Part shown: piece after piece, positions 1 to 6,798 of the stretch
How positions within the stretch are numbered: position 1 is the first letter of the stretch
Layout: every line of letters starts with the position of its first letter
Assembly (NCBI GenBank): GCA_016217875.1
Contig: JACRFN010000006.1
Span: 1-13,283 of the forward strand
Source: Candidatus Kerfeldbacteria bacterium
GTDB taxonomy: Bacteria > Patescibacteriota > Patescibacteriia > Veblenbacterales > UBA10138
Length of the DNA stretch: 13,283 nucleotides
Direction of reading: 5' to 3'
Program-made: the position numbers and the translations under genes
Notes under the pieces: model-generated
Database searches by the model: none
Told to the model about the DNA's origin: nothing
The model's input: only the letters and a program-made list of their open reading frames with translations

Positions 1-209
1 AAAGCCGCCGAACGTGAAGAATTGCCATGCTGGCTCAGGTAATCGAACTTGGCTGCCAGGGCCGGGTTGGCCAAGCGATACGACAATCCATCAGGCGAGG
101 AGCCAGCCTGAAAGTTAAACAAAGTTTTCAAGCCGGCCAACCACACGTAACCCACCAGTACAGCAATAGTGGCGGTGGCGATGACCACCTTTCTATTCAC
201 ACTAGTCAT
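1..209 (-). CDS. N-terminal part of a membrane-anchored or secreted protein of unknown function (cut by window edge)
   Basis: The ATG at 209 has the strongest ribosome binding site in the window (GGGAGGTG ending 5 bases before the start). The frame stays open to base 1, giving 69 codons. It starts MTSVNRKVVIATATIAVLVG, a short basic N-terminus followed by a hydrophobic segment at about residues 8-25, so the protein is likely anchored in or exported across the membrane. After it comes a mixed polar stretch (FNFQAGSSPDG, then LANPALAAKFDYLSQHG). I do not recognise the family. It starts 33 bases after the dsbA-like stop, so the two are probably co-transcribed. The rest of the protein lies outside the window, so no function can be given. 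Confidence 0.7.
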   Translation of the reverse strand, partial: MTSVNRKVVIATATIAVLVGYVWLAGLKTLFNFQAGSSPDGLSYRLANPALAAKFDYLSQHGNSSRSAA

Positions 210-242
210 AGTGCACCTCCCTTAACGGTTAGTGGATAACCA

Positions 243-1049
243 CTACTTGAGGAGGCTCTGCACCACTGCCTTAAGCTGATCATAGGGCACGGCGCCTTCG
301 ACCGGTTGGCCGTTCACGAAAGTAGTTGGGGTACCATTCACACCGAAGCTCGTGCCTTCCTGTAAGTCCTGCCGCACGTGAGCTGTAAACTCGCCGCCAT
401 CAAGACAGGTTTTGAACTTTGCCTCATTCAAACCAAGCTCTTTAGCAAGAGGCACGAGGGCGTCAAGCGCAAAACCAGTACCGTTCGACGTAGTCCGTTC
501 AAAGATCTTATCGGTGTAGGCCCAAAATTTATCATTGCCACCCAGTTTCCCAGCGCACTCCGTCGCTTCTCCCTCTTTCTGTGCGTTGGCGTGGAACGAA
601 AGCGGAAAGTGGCGGTATACCCACTTCACCTTGCCAGCGTACTCCTGCATTAGCTGCTGCATCGCTGGATGAAAACGCTTGCAGAACGGGCACTCCAGGT
701 CAGAGTACTCGACCAGAGTGACGGGTGCATTCGCGTTACCGCGGATATGGTCATCAGATTTTAAGGTGATGGTTACTTTAGACGGTGGCGCTGGTGGTTG
801 GTTTGGTGCAGGTACTGTGGGCGTTACTACAGACGCACCGGTACCTGCTGGTTGATTTGCTCCACGGACATTACCTAATAAACCATAGGAAGCCGTTAAC
901 ACAAACCCAACCAGGCTAACGACCGCGATGCCACTGACAATACCCATAATGAAAGTCAGCTTGGGAGAAGCACCAGCAAATATACTCGGCTTAGTCGGTA
1001 GGGTGGGTTGATCGAAATCAGAATCAGGGGGGATGGTTGGTGTGGTCAT
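243..1049 (-). CDS. Membrane-anchored DsbA-like thiol:disulfide oxidoreductase (Thioredoxin_4 type)
   Basis: 268 residues. The N-terminal ~30 residues are polar and probably cytoplasmic, residues 33-59 form one transmembrane helix, residues 60-95 are a Pro-rich linker, and the rest is a thioredoxin-fold domain outside the membrane. The active site is CPFC at 120-123, after the typical VEYSDLE strand. The cis-proline loop is GTPT with Pro241. RHFPLSFH (146-153) and the CLDGG segment are also typical of this family. It probably oxidises or isomerises cysteines of exported proteins. Its N-terminus (DFD, then GASPKLTF and the helix) resembles the 57-residue peptide at 1619-1792. No Shine-Dalgarno precedes the ATG (TTTAATTTATG). 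It lies 85 bases after the previous gene, behind a weak terminator-like hairpin, and may have its own promoter. Confidence 0.9.
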   Translation of the reverse strand: MTTPTIPPDSDFDQPTLPTKPSIFAGASPKLTFIMGIVSGIAVVSLVGFVLTASYGLLGNVRGANQPAGTGASVVTPTVPAPNQPPAPPSKVTITLKSDDHIRGNANAPVTLVEYSDLECPFCKRFHPAMQQLMQEYAGKVKWVYRHFPLSFHANAQKEGEATECAGKLGGNDKFWAYTDKIFERTTSNGTGFALDALVPLAKELGLNEAKFKTCLDGGEFTAHVRQDLQEGTSFGVNGTPTTFVNGQPVEGAVPYDQLKAVVQSLLK

Positions 1050-1077
1050 AAATTAAAGAGAAGTTGGTAATAGCTCT

Positions 1078-1105
1078 AAACAAAAACCAGCGAACCGATA
1101 TCGCT
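1078..1105 (-). terminator. Possible weak intrinsic terminator after the 141-residue gene
   Basis: On the minus strand AGCGA, a 7-base loop and TCGCT form a 5-bp hairpin, followed by GG and a T-rich tract (TTTTTGTTT). The stem is short, so this may only attenuate transcription between the 141-residue gene and the dsbA-like gene. Confidence 0.3.
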
Positions 1106-1134
1106 CCAGCTAGTAGTGAACTAGTTGCGCGATT

Positions 1135-1560
1135 TCAAACGCTGGCTTGAGACCATTCGTAGATCTGGGGGTGGAGTAGACCTTGCGTGATAAAAAAGGT
1201 CAGGTAGCTGTAAAGTGACATCTCGGGATGGCTGTCCAAATACAACCTCTGGTTTTCCTGCACCTCATCCCGCCCTGCCGGCGGCAACGGGAGAGGATTG
1301 CTAATCACTCTAGGAATGTTATCCAGCGTGAAACTAACAGGAACAATAGTGACAAGCGACAAGGGATACAAATCATGGTTATTGACTTGAACCTCACAAC
1401 ACTGTTCACTGACCATCTCCGTTTCGGACAGAACTGAAGGGTGACCAGTATAACCGGTGTTATTATTTATCAGCGAGTGGCAAAACACAAAAATACCGCC
1501 CATCAACAAACTTACGAGCGTGCCGCCTACTAGGATCATTTTCAGCCTTAATAGTCCCAT
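1135..1560 (-). CDS. Small membrane/exported protein of unknown function with a Cys-Cys motif
   Basis: 141 residues. Residues 8-28 are a hydrophobic anchor or signal segment (KMILVGGTLVSLLMGGIFVF). The rest is mostly polar, with EQCCEV at about 52-57, several histidines, and a hydrophobic stretch near the C-terminus (YSYLTFFITQGLL). I do not recognise the family. The Cys-Cys pair and the position between a copper-type operon and a DsbA-like gene make a metal or thiol role conceivable, but that is inference. The middle of the gene (bases 1263-1296) carries a GC-rich palindrome that codes for PLPPAGRDEV. This looks like a small repeat inserted in frame. The ATG is 9 bases after an extended -10 box, so the message may be leaderless or nearly so. 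Confidence 0.65.
   Translation of the reverse strand: MGLLRLKMILVGGTLVSLLMGGIFVFCHSLINNNTGYTGHPSVLSETEMVSEQCCEVQVNNHDLYPLSLVTIVPVSFTLDNIPRVISNPLPLPPAGRDEVQENQRLYLDSHPEMSLYSYLTFFITQGLLHPQIYEWSQASV
1263..1296 (-). repeat. GC-rich palindromic repeat inside a coding region
   Basis: On the minus strand the 34 bases start CCTCTCCCG and end CGGGATGAGG, which pair with each other around an inner TGCCGCCGGCA palindrome. It is translated without a stop as PLPPAGRDEV in the 141-residue protein. The GC content is clearly above the flanking coding sequence, as expected for a small inserted palindromic element. Whether it is dispersed cannot be tested in one window. Confidence 0.55.
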
Positions 1561-1578
1561 TGTATCTATACTATAGCA
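1561..1578 (-). promoter_or_regulatory. Extended -10 promoter for the 141-residue gene
   Basis: The minus strand reads TGCTATAGT, an extended -10 (TG-n-TATAGT, hexamer at 1570-1575), 9 bases upstream of the ATG at 1560. The expected start of transcription is only a few bases before the ATG. No good -35 box is visible, which is acceptable for an extended -10 promoter. Confidence 0.45.
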
Positions 1579-1618
1579 CGTTTATTTGAAACTTAAACCA
1601 CGCCGTCACGTCAAACTA

Positions 1619-1792
1619 CTACCACCAGCGCCACATAACCAACAACCCAAACAGGGCAACGGCCGCTACGCCTACCGCTAAGCCGAACAAAAAGGCCAGT
1701 TTAGGAGAGACTCCGCTCCAGGTACCACCCAGTTGTGGCGGCGTTGCCGACCCATCAAAATCTGGATCGTATGGAACGTGGTACTGTGTCAT
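1619..1792 (-). CDS. 57-residue single-pass membrane peptide sharing the N-terminal module of the DsbA-like protein
   Basis: The ATG at 1792 (context CCTATG) is 5 bases after the stop of the TauE/SafE fusion gene, and the stop is TAG at 1619-1621. The protein has a polar N-terminus (MTQYHVPYDPDFDGS), then GVSPKLAFLFG leading into a transmembrane helix at about residues 32-52, and ends MWRWW. DFD sits at residues 11-13 here and in the DsbA-like protein, and the G-x-SPKL-x-F run followed by a Gly-rich helix matches as well (GASPKLTF there). The two very likely share an ancestral N-terminal module. The tight spacing puts it in the csoR operon. Its role is unknown; it could be a partner subunit or what remains of a larger protein. 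Confidence 0.7.
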   Translation of the reverse strand: MTQYHVPYDPDFDGSATPPQLGGTWSGVSPKLAFLFGLAVGVAAVALFGLLVMWRWW

Positions 1793-1797
1793 AGGTA

Positions 1798-3411
1798 TTA
1801 AACTTTAGGTACGACCGTAATCTGACCGCGGTACATACCCATAGAACAAGTAAAAGTAAAGGTACCAGCCTGGCGCGGAGTAAATTCAACCACATTAAGT
1901 TGACTACGGTTAAGAAGAACCGGTTTAATCCCCAGCTTAGGAGCCTGCAGTACGCTAATGCAGCCCTGAGCTTGCGAGGCTTCAATTTCCCATCTGGCCG
2001 GTACGCCCTGTCTTAATACAAAACGGCTCGGCGAATAACCGTTTGGTTCTACTGTCATCCGCAAAACCTGCTGCTGGCCGTCAAAACTAACATTAGGATC
2101 GTCTAAGCTTGAAGCTTGAGACCTACTCGACCAAAGATGCGACAGTTCCAAAGGGTAACCCGCAATAGTCAAACCATTTTGAAAATTCCACAGGCCCAAC
2201 ACCACTACTGTCACCCCCGCTACCTTAAAGAAGAAACTGCCTATCTGACCCTTAAGAGAGCCGGAGACCAAGCCTAGGGCAAAAAGCGCCGGGGCAGTAC
2301 CTAGGGCAAAGCCAAATAGCAACCAGGCACTGATAAAAAAACTGCCAGTGGTTAAAGCATAAAGCTGCAGGGCCTGAGTAAAACCGCAGGGCAGGAAAAA
2401 AGTACCGGCGCCCAAAAAGAACGGCGCCAAAGGATGACTGTGATTTTCAGCCTCAAGCACCCTATGGGACAAACGCTTGGGTAAACGAGGGCTTAACCTT
2501 TTAAGCCAAACCGGCGCCAGGTGCAGCATATCAAGACCCATAATAAACATATACAAAGCCGCCACGATGGTAATAATGCTGGTGACCAAAGGCGAGGGCG
2601 TAAGTGCTTGGCCGATTAAACCGATTAAACCACCGAGCAAGCCGTAACTAAGCAGACGCCCGATAATAAACAACCACACTGGCCGCAGGCGGCCGGCTAA
2701 CGTAGAGCTTAAGTAACGTTCATTAAACTTGGCCGCTGAGGATAAAAGCAGGCCGCCGGAGACGGCCACACAAGAAGAACTAGCCGCCACCAGCCCCAAC
2801 AAGAAAACGGCCCAAATGCTCGACGAATCAATCACGCCGATGTTGGGCTTAAGCAGGCCCGAGCGAGCCAGCAGGCGGCCGATAATCAAGACAAAGGCGA
2901 GAATCAACGCCAATTCCCACCAGCGCGGACGACGGCTAACTGTCGGAGCAATTGCCTGGCTGCCCAGGCCACGCACCTTATACCCAGCCTGATGGATAAC
3001 TTCTTTAATTTCATGCCAACTCGGCTTGGAGCCTTGATAACTAAGGCGAGCCAGGCCGGTAGCCGCATTGACATCAACTTGGGCGACCCCTGGTAATTTT
3101 TTCAAGCTACGCTCAATAGTTAACTCACAACTGTGACAATGCATACCCTCAATATTGAGCTCCATCATGCCTTCCCCGCCCGTTGGAGACAGGCTGATAC
3201 CCAAAGACTTGGCTTGCGCCTGCAGTTGATTTAATTCCACAGGCGAGTTGGCCACCACACGTAATAACGACTTGGCGTAGTTGATGTCTACCTGCAGAAT
3301 TTGGGGTAAGGAGCGGAGTCTTTGGCTAAGCTCTGATTGTTGAGTCGGTAAAAAATTAGCAAGTTGGTATTTACCAACCCACGGCTGCGGCAATGAAGCA
3401 GGAATCTCCAT
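1798..3411 (-). CDS. Copper-type HMA - TauE/SafE membrane - cupredoxin fusion protein
   Basis: 537 residues with several domains. Residues ~14-75 look like a degenerate heavy-metal-associated (HMA) fold without cysteines. Residues 83-147 are a normal HMA domain with GMHCHSC (Cys92 and Cys95 bind metal). Residues 165-410 hold about six transmembrane helices of the TauE/SafE/DsbD-like superfamily, with SSSCVAVSGG (Cys214) and FFLPCGFTQALQ (Cys342). Residues ~440-535 are a cupredoxin-like domain with likely copper ligands Cys484, Cys522 and Met524/Met526 (TCSMGM). HMA domains pass Cu(I) between proteins and cupredoxins bind copper outside the membrane, so the likely job is moving copper across the membrane. 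Direction and exact substrate are inference. It follows csoR by 16 bases and is surely controlled by it. Older names for such proteins (sulfite exporter, UreH domain) are misleading here. Confidence 0.9.
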   Translation of the reverse strand: MEIPASLPQPWVGKYQLANFLPTQQSELSQRLRSLPQILQVDINYAKSLLRVVANSPVELNQLQAQAKSLGISLSPTGGEGMMELNIEGMHCHSCELTIERSLKKLPGVAQVDVNAATGLARLSYQGSKPSWHEIKEVIHQAGYKVRGLGSQAIAPTVSRRPRWWELALILAFVLIIGRLLARSGLLKPNIGVIDSSSIWAVFLLGLVAASSSCVAVSGGLLLSSAAKFNERYLSSTLAGRLRPVWLFIIGRLLSYGLLGGLIGLIGQALTPSPLVTSIITIVAALYMFIMGLDMLHLAPVWLKRLSPRLPKRLSHRVLEAENHSHPLAPFFLGAGTFFLPCGFTQALQLYALTTGSFFISAWLLFGFALGTAPALFALGLVSGSLKGQIGSFFFKVAGVTVVVLGLWNFQNGLTIAGYPLELSHLWSSRSQASSLDDPNVSFDGQQQVLRMTVEPNGYSPSRFVLRQGVPARWEIEASQAQGCISVLQAPKLGIKPVLLNRSQLNVVEFTPRQAGTFTFTCSMGMYRGQITVVPKV

Positions 3412-3427
3412 AAAATATCAGACTAAA

Positions 3428-3718
3428 CTAATCAGATTTACGCCGGTAAACTTTAAGCAATTCTTTAATGGCGCTCTCGCCCTTGTAGCCTTGCCGAGAC
3501 AGGACATCGCGCATACAAGAATGAAGGTGCCGCTCAAGCAGCAGCTCGTCCACCCGTTTCAGCGCCTGCTGGACGGCTTGAGACTGCGATAAAATGTTTA
3601 TACAATACACGCCTTGCGCCTCCATTTGACGCACCTTTTTCAGGTGACCTTCAATGATCTGCAAACGACGGGCGATGCTCAGGGGCAAATGGCGATTCTT
3701 GGCTTGGGACTTTGGCAT
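3428..3718 (-). CDS. csoR: CsoR/FrmR-family copper-sensing repressor
   Basis: 96 residues from the ATG at 3718. All-helical DUF156 family; such proteins act as tetramers that let go of DNA when Cu(I) binds. The expected Cys-His-Cys ligands are present with the spacing of known CsoR proteins: Cys39, His64 and Cys68 (HLHSC), that is +25 and +4 residues. The early RRLQIIEGHLKKVRQM helix is typical. An upstream in-frame extension to 3775 exists but would run through the promoter and operator, so I reject it. The stop is 16 bases before the copper fusion gene, so the repressor controls its own operon. RcnR or FrmR assignments are less likely because the Cys-His-Cys set and the GC-rich operator fit CsoR. 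Confidence 0.92.
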   Translation of the reverse strand: MPKSQAKNRHLPLSIARRLQIIEGHLKKVRQMEAQGVYCINILSQSQAVQQALKRVDELLLERHLHSCMRDVLSRQGYKGESAIKELLKVYRRKSD

Positions 3719-3723
3719 AAATA

Positions 3724-3740
3724 ATCCCCCTAGGGGGGAT
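3724..3740. promoter_or_regulatory. CsoR operator palindrome
   Basis: The bases read ATCCCCCTAGGGGGGAT on the plus strand, a near-perfect palindrome with C/G runs around a central TA. CsoR operators are generally G/C-run palindromes of this form. It lies 6 bases upstream of the csoR ATG and just downstream of the -10 box, where bound repressor would block the start of transcription. Confidence 0.82.
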
Positions 3741-3746
3741 ATCAAC

Positions 3747-3775
3747 ATAATAATAAACAACCAAACCGCCGTCAA
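3747..3775 (-). promoter_or_regulatory. Sigma70-type promoter of the csoR copper operon
   Basis: On the minus strand TTGACG (3770-3775) and TATTAT (3747-3752) are separated by exactly 17 bases. Transcription would start within or beside the operator palindrome. It starts about 20 bases after the stop of the dehydrogenase gene, marking a new operon. Confidence 0.75.
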
Positions 3776-3796
3776 ACAATTTATTTAAACAGCCAC

Positions 3797-4579
3797 CTAC
3801 TTGTTTCCCTGCTGGTAACGGCGGTTATGTTCATCCACAGCCGGAATGACCAGACTGCCCAGTTCCAGCTGACGCATAAGGTAGGCCAGCGCCGCCACAT
3901 CTTTGGGTAAACACTTGCCGTCATAACCGCGCTTGGGAGAAGCGACCTTAAGATGCGAGGGCCCGATGCGGCTGTCCCCGGCCACGGCCTCGGCCACGGC
4001 TTGGTAATCAATCCGCAAGCGCTGACATAAATCATAAATTTCGTTAGCCAAGATTACCTTGGTAGCCAAAAAGACGTTGCCAAAATATTTAACTAATTCG
4101 ACGGCACTAGCGGGCAACAGGCGCTCATAAGGGGCTCGCGGCAACAGAGCCAAGACGTCGGCCCCGAGCTCCCGGCTTTGAGCCGTGAAACCAACCAGCT
4201 GGCGTTCTGGCTGCAGCGTATCCCGCAGGGCCGTAGCTTCGCGCAAAAATTCTGGATTCATCAGCAAACGGTGCTGAGGCCAGGCGCGCTGCAGTGCTTC
4301 GGTCGTGCCTGGCACGACCGTACTCTTAATGACCACTACCTTGGATCCCTCAAGTCGGCTCACCGCTGACTCCACGGCTGAAGTATCGCAACCGCTCTGC
4401 TCATTGAAGGGCGTTGGTACACAAATAAAAACCAACTCAGCTTGATTAACTTCAGCCAGGGAACCAAGGTTTTTACCAGTGTCATAAACCAGCGGTTTGA
4501 TTCCTTGCTGTTCAAAATAGGCGCGCAAAGACCCACCCACAGTACCCAAGCCAACTATACCCAGATTTTTAAAAACCAT
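3797..4579 (-). CDS. Short UDP-glucose/GDP-mannose dehydrogenase-like protein, lacks the C-terminal nucleotide-sugar domain
   Basis: 260 residues against about 390-440 for complete members. The NAD-binding Rossmann domain begins with GIVGLGTVGG (7-16), followed by VPTP (54-57), KSTVVPGTT (85-93) and NPEFLRE (108-114). The central helical domain carries ELVKYFGN (Lys164, Asn168) and GYDGKCLPKD (Cys223, Asp227). All catalytic residues known from UDP-glucose 6-dehydrogenase are thus present: the two Glu of NPEFLRE, Lys, Asn, the nucleophile Cys and Asp. The protein ends at the long central helix, just where the third, UDP-binding, domain would begin, and no continuation in other frames is obvious. 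It could be a real two-domain enzyme with another substrate or a truncated one. The RBS AAGGAGG lies inside the last codons of dedA, so the pair is translationally close. Confidence 0.85.
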   Translation of the reverse strand: MVFKNLGIVGLGTVGGSLRAYFEQQGIKPLVYDTGKNLGSLAEVNQAELVFICVPTPFNEQSGCDTSAVESAVSRLEGSKVVVIKSTVVPGTTEALQRAWPQHRLLMNPEFLREATALRDTLQPERQLVGFTAQSRELGADVLALLPRAPYERLLPASAVELVKYFGNVFLATKVILANEIYDLCQRLRIDYQAVAEAVAGDSRIGPSHLKVASPKRGYDGKCLPKDVAALAYLMRQLELGSLVIPAVDEHNRRYQQGNK

Positions 4580-4582
4580 AAA

Positions 4583-5155
4583 TCAAACCTCCTTAGTTAA
4601 GCGCCGACGGACGTAAAATTGCAAGGCAATGATGGCGGCCGCGATAATTAGAGCGGCAATGGTGACATCGCGCAATAAATGTTGCAACAGAGTAAAACTG
4701 GCGCCAAAAAAATGGCCCAAAAAAATAAAAACCCAAGCCCACAAAAAACTGGAAGCTAAATCAACTTTGATAAACTCACGGCGATCCATGCGGGCTAGGC
4801 CGGCCACTATAACCGAGCTGTGCCCGAAAGTATAAATAAATTTAGTTAGGAACAGGGTTTTTTTGCCATTCAGCCGGAAGTGTTCTTCGAGCCACTGCAA
4901 GCGCCTAGGCGTAATAAAAAGGAACCTGCCTACTTTATCCACCAACGGGCGACCCCAGTGGCTAGCGGCTGAAAACCACAAAAAGTCGCCAATAAACGAA
5001 CCGACAAAAGTCACGGCTATGGCCGGATACAGATCCATCAAGGATAATGATATTAAAAAGCCGGCCGCCAAGGGAAAAATCTCACCCTCAATCACCACGC
5101 CTAAAAAAAGTATGAGGTAACTGTAATTAATTAACAATTCAAGAATGCGATCCAT
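4583..5155 (-). CDS. DedA-family (SNARE-associated) integral membrane protein
   Basis: 190 residues, close to the family's usual ~200. The start has a re-entrant or membrane helix and the GVVIEGEIFPLAAGF motif (19-33). GDFLWFSAASHWG (56-68) matches the family's GDxxxYxxGxxxG region, and further helices follow at ~130-150 and 160-183. DedA proteins include flippases for undecaprenyl phosphate and other lipids and act in the cytoplasmic membrane. The usual RFxPxxRxxxxxxAG segment is here KFIYTFGHSSVIVAG (105-119): its Pro and second Arg are missing, so transport function may differ. The ATG at 5155 directly follows a heptamer repeat array, without a Shine-Dalgarno. The downstream dehydrogenase starts 3 bases after its stop. 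Confidence 0.88.
   Translation of the reverse strand: MDRILELLINYSYLILFLGVVIEGEIFPLAAGFLISLSLMDLYPAIAVTFVGSFIGDFLWFSAASHWGRPLVDKVGRFLFITPRRLQWLEEHFRLNGKKTLFLTKFIYTFGHSSVIVAGLARMDRREFIKVDLASSFLWAWVFIFLGHFFGASFTLLQHLLRDVTIAALIIAAAIIALQFYVRRRLTKEV
4588..4594 (-). promoter_or_regulatory. Strong Shine-Dalgarno of the dehydrogenase gene
   Basis: AAGGAGG on the minus strand, 8 bases before the ATG at 4579, inside the last codons of dedA. It is one of only two clear Shine-Dalgarno sites in the window. Confidence 0.7.
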
Positions 5156-5156
5156 A

Positions 5157-5350
5157 AATCAGTAAGCAATAATCAGTAAACAATAATCAACTATCAGTAA
5201 ACAGTAAACATTAAAAATTTAAAATTATAAATTAACCACTCTTATTTGATAGTTGTTTATTGTTCACTATCCACTGTTTGTTGTTTGCTGATTATTGTTT
5301 GTTGTTCACTGTTTGTTGTTCACTGTTCACTGATTACTGACCACTGATTC
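5157..5350. repeat. Degenerate 7-bp tandem repeat array with a long inverted repeat, between gatA and dedA
   Basis: This gap is almost wholly built of 7-base units such as aatcagt, aaacaat, gttcact, gtttgtt and gattact on the plus strand. The array enters gatA and supplies its last codons (Ile-Ser-Gly-Gln-stop), and it ends right at the dedA ATG. Bases 5174-5196 and 5246-5268 are inverted copies (20 of 23 matching) around a ~49-base AT-rich centre, so the RNA would form a long hairpin. It may act as a transcription terminator or processing site. It is not a CRISPR, since there are no constant repeats with unique spacers. Confidence 0.8.
5223..5228 (-). promoter_or_regulatory. Possible -10 box for dedA inside the repeat array
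   Basis: A perfect TATAAT on the minus strand in the AT-rich centre of the heptamer array, about 68 bases before the dedA ATG. The expected -35 position (CTATCA) is poor, and AT-rich sequence gives such boxes by chance. Confidence 0.25.
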
Positions 5351-6797
5351 CCGGCCTCATGGTGTGCCACTCTGTCGCCTGCTCATAAACCTGAGCCAGC
5401 CGAAGAATATCACCCTCGCCTAAGGTACGACCAATTAACTGCAGTCCGACTGGCAAACCCTGGCTAAAACCGCAAGGTATCGAAACCGCCGGCAAACCGG
5501 CAATATTCACCGGTACTACATAAATATCTTGCATATACATGGCCAAAGGGTCATTGGCTTTACTGCCAAGCTCAAAGGCTGTGGTGGGCGCAGTTGGCGT
5601 AGCCAAAACATCCACCTGCTCAAACACACGGGCGAAATCAGCTTTAATGGCGGCCCGGGCACGCAACGCCTGACGATAATAAGCGTCGTAATAGCCAGCT
5701 GACAAAACATAGGTCCCCAGCATAATCCGACGTTTAACCTCGGCGCCAAAACCTTGGCCGCGGCTTTTGGTATAAACTTCATACAGATTCTGCCCGGGTT
5801 GGCGTACACCAAAGCGCATACCATCATAGCGTGCCAAATTGGCACTAACCTCAGCCGGAGTAATCACATAATAAGCCGCCAACGCATAAGGCATGGTAGG
5901 CAGAGAGACTGGTACGACTTTGACTCCTAAACTTTCTAATTTAATAATCGCCGCCTCCACTATTTGTTTAACTTCTGGTGCTAAGCCTTCGCCAAAAAAT
6001 TCCTGCGGCACACCCAGGCGCAAACCCTTAATTGGTTTTTTAAATTCAGTCAGATAATCAGGCACCGGTTCCGCGCGGCTGGTGGCATCATGTTTATCCC
6101 AACCAGCCATCAGTTGTAAAAGATAAGCGGCGTCCTCAACAGTACGAGCAAACGGCCCGGCCTGATCCAGTGAAGAGGCCATAGCCATCAAACCATAGCG
6201 CGATACCCGGCCATAAGTAGGCTTTAAACCGACCACGCCGCAAAAGGACGCGGGCTGACGTATGGAGCCACCAGTATCGGTACCCAAGGCCGCCGCGCAA
6301 GAGCCCGCAGCCACGGCCGCAGCCGAACCGCCTGATGAACCGCCCGGGACTTTGGTCACGTCCCAGGGATTAGAAGTAGGAAAAAAGCCTGAGTTCTCGG
6401 TTGAACCGCCCATGGCAAACTCATCACAATTATTTTTGCCCACCACAACCGCATCCTGATTTAGCAGCCGCTCAACCACCGTAGCCCTATAGGGTGGTAT
6501 ATAGTTTCTTAAAATCTTTGAGCCGCCGGTGCTTAAGACGCCCTTGGTATTAATAATATCTTTTATACCTAAGGGTACGCCGGCCAGCTCACCCACTGGC
6601 TCGCCTGAGGCTACCTTATCATCAACTGCCCGAGCCTGGACTAAAGCGCCCTCTTCAGTAGCAGTAATAAAAGCGTGAATACTCGACTCATTCTTCTTAA
6701 GATTTGAAATATAATAACGCACTACTTCAGTAGCCGAAAATTTCTTGGCTACCACCCCTTGTCTTAGAGCACGCAATGATAATTCGCCAATATCCAT
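5334..6797 (-). CDS. gatA: Aspartyl/glutamyl-tRNA amidotransferase subunit A
   Basis: 487 residues from the ATG at 6797, normal for GatA. It is an amidase-signature enzyme that frees ammonia from glutamine for GatB to convert Glu-tRNA(Gln) or Asp-tRNA(Asn). The Ser-cisSer-Lys triad is intact: Lys79 (GIKD), Ser154 (GGSSGGS) and Ser178 (GTDTGGS), the same numbering as in the Staphylococcus aureus enzyme, which supports this start. An in-frame TTG at 6809 lies inside gatC and is less likely. The ATG is one base after the gatC stop (TAATATG), so the two are translationally coupled. The last codons lie in the heptamer repeat array, so the C-terminal tail ISGQ is repeat-derived. gatB is not in this window. 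Confidence 0.97.
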   Translation of the reverse strand: MDIGELSLRALRQGVVAKKFSATEVVRYYISNLKKNESSIHAFITATEEGALVQARAVDDKVASGEPVGELAGVPLGIKDIINTKGVLSTGGSKILRNYIPPYRATVVERLLNQDAVVVGKNNCDEFAMGGSTENSGFFPTSNPWDVTKVPGGSSGGSAAAVAAGSCAAALGTDTGGSIRQPASFCGVVGLKPTYGRVSRYGLMAMASSLDQAGPFARTVEDAAYLLQLMAGWDKHDATSRAEPVPDYLTEFKKPIKGLRLGVPQEFFGEGLAPEVKQIVEAAIIKLESLGVKVVPVSLPTMPYALAAYYVITPAEVSANLARYDGMRFGVRQPGQNLYEVYTKSRGQGFGAEVKRRIMLGTYVLSAGYYDAYYRQALRARAAIKADFARVFEQVDVLATPTAPTTAFELGSKANDPLAMYMQDIYVVPVNIAGLPAVSIPCGFSQGLPVGLQLIGRTLGEGDILRLAQVYEQATEWHTMRPGISGQ

Positions 6798-6798
6798 A

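Noticed and set aside
3719..3775. Extension of csoR upstream of 3718
   Set aside because: It would translate through the promoter and the operator palindrome; the family's N-terminus fits the later ATG.
5157..5350. CRISPR array
   Set aside because: The units are 7 bp, degenerate and without unique spacers; no cas genes are near.
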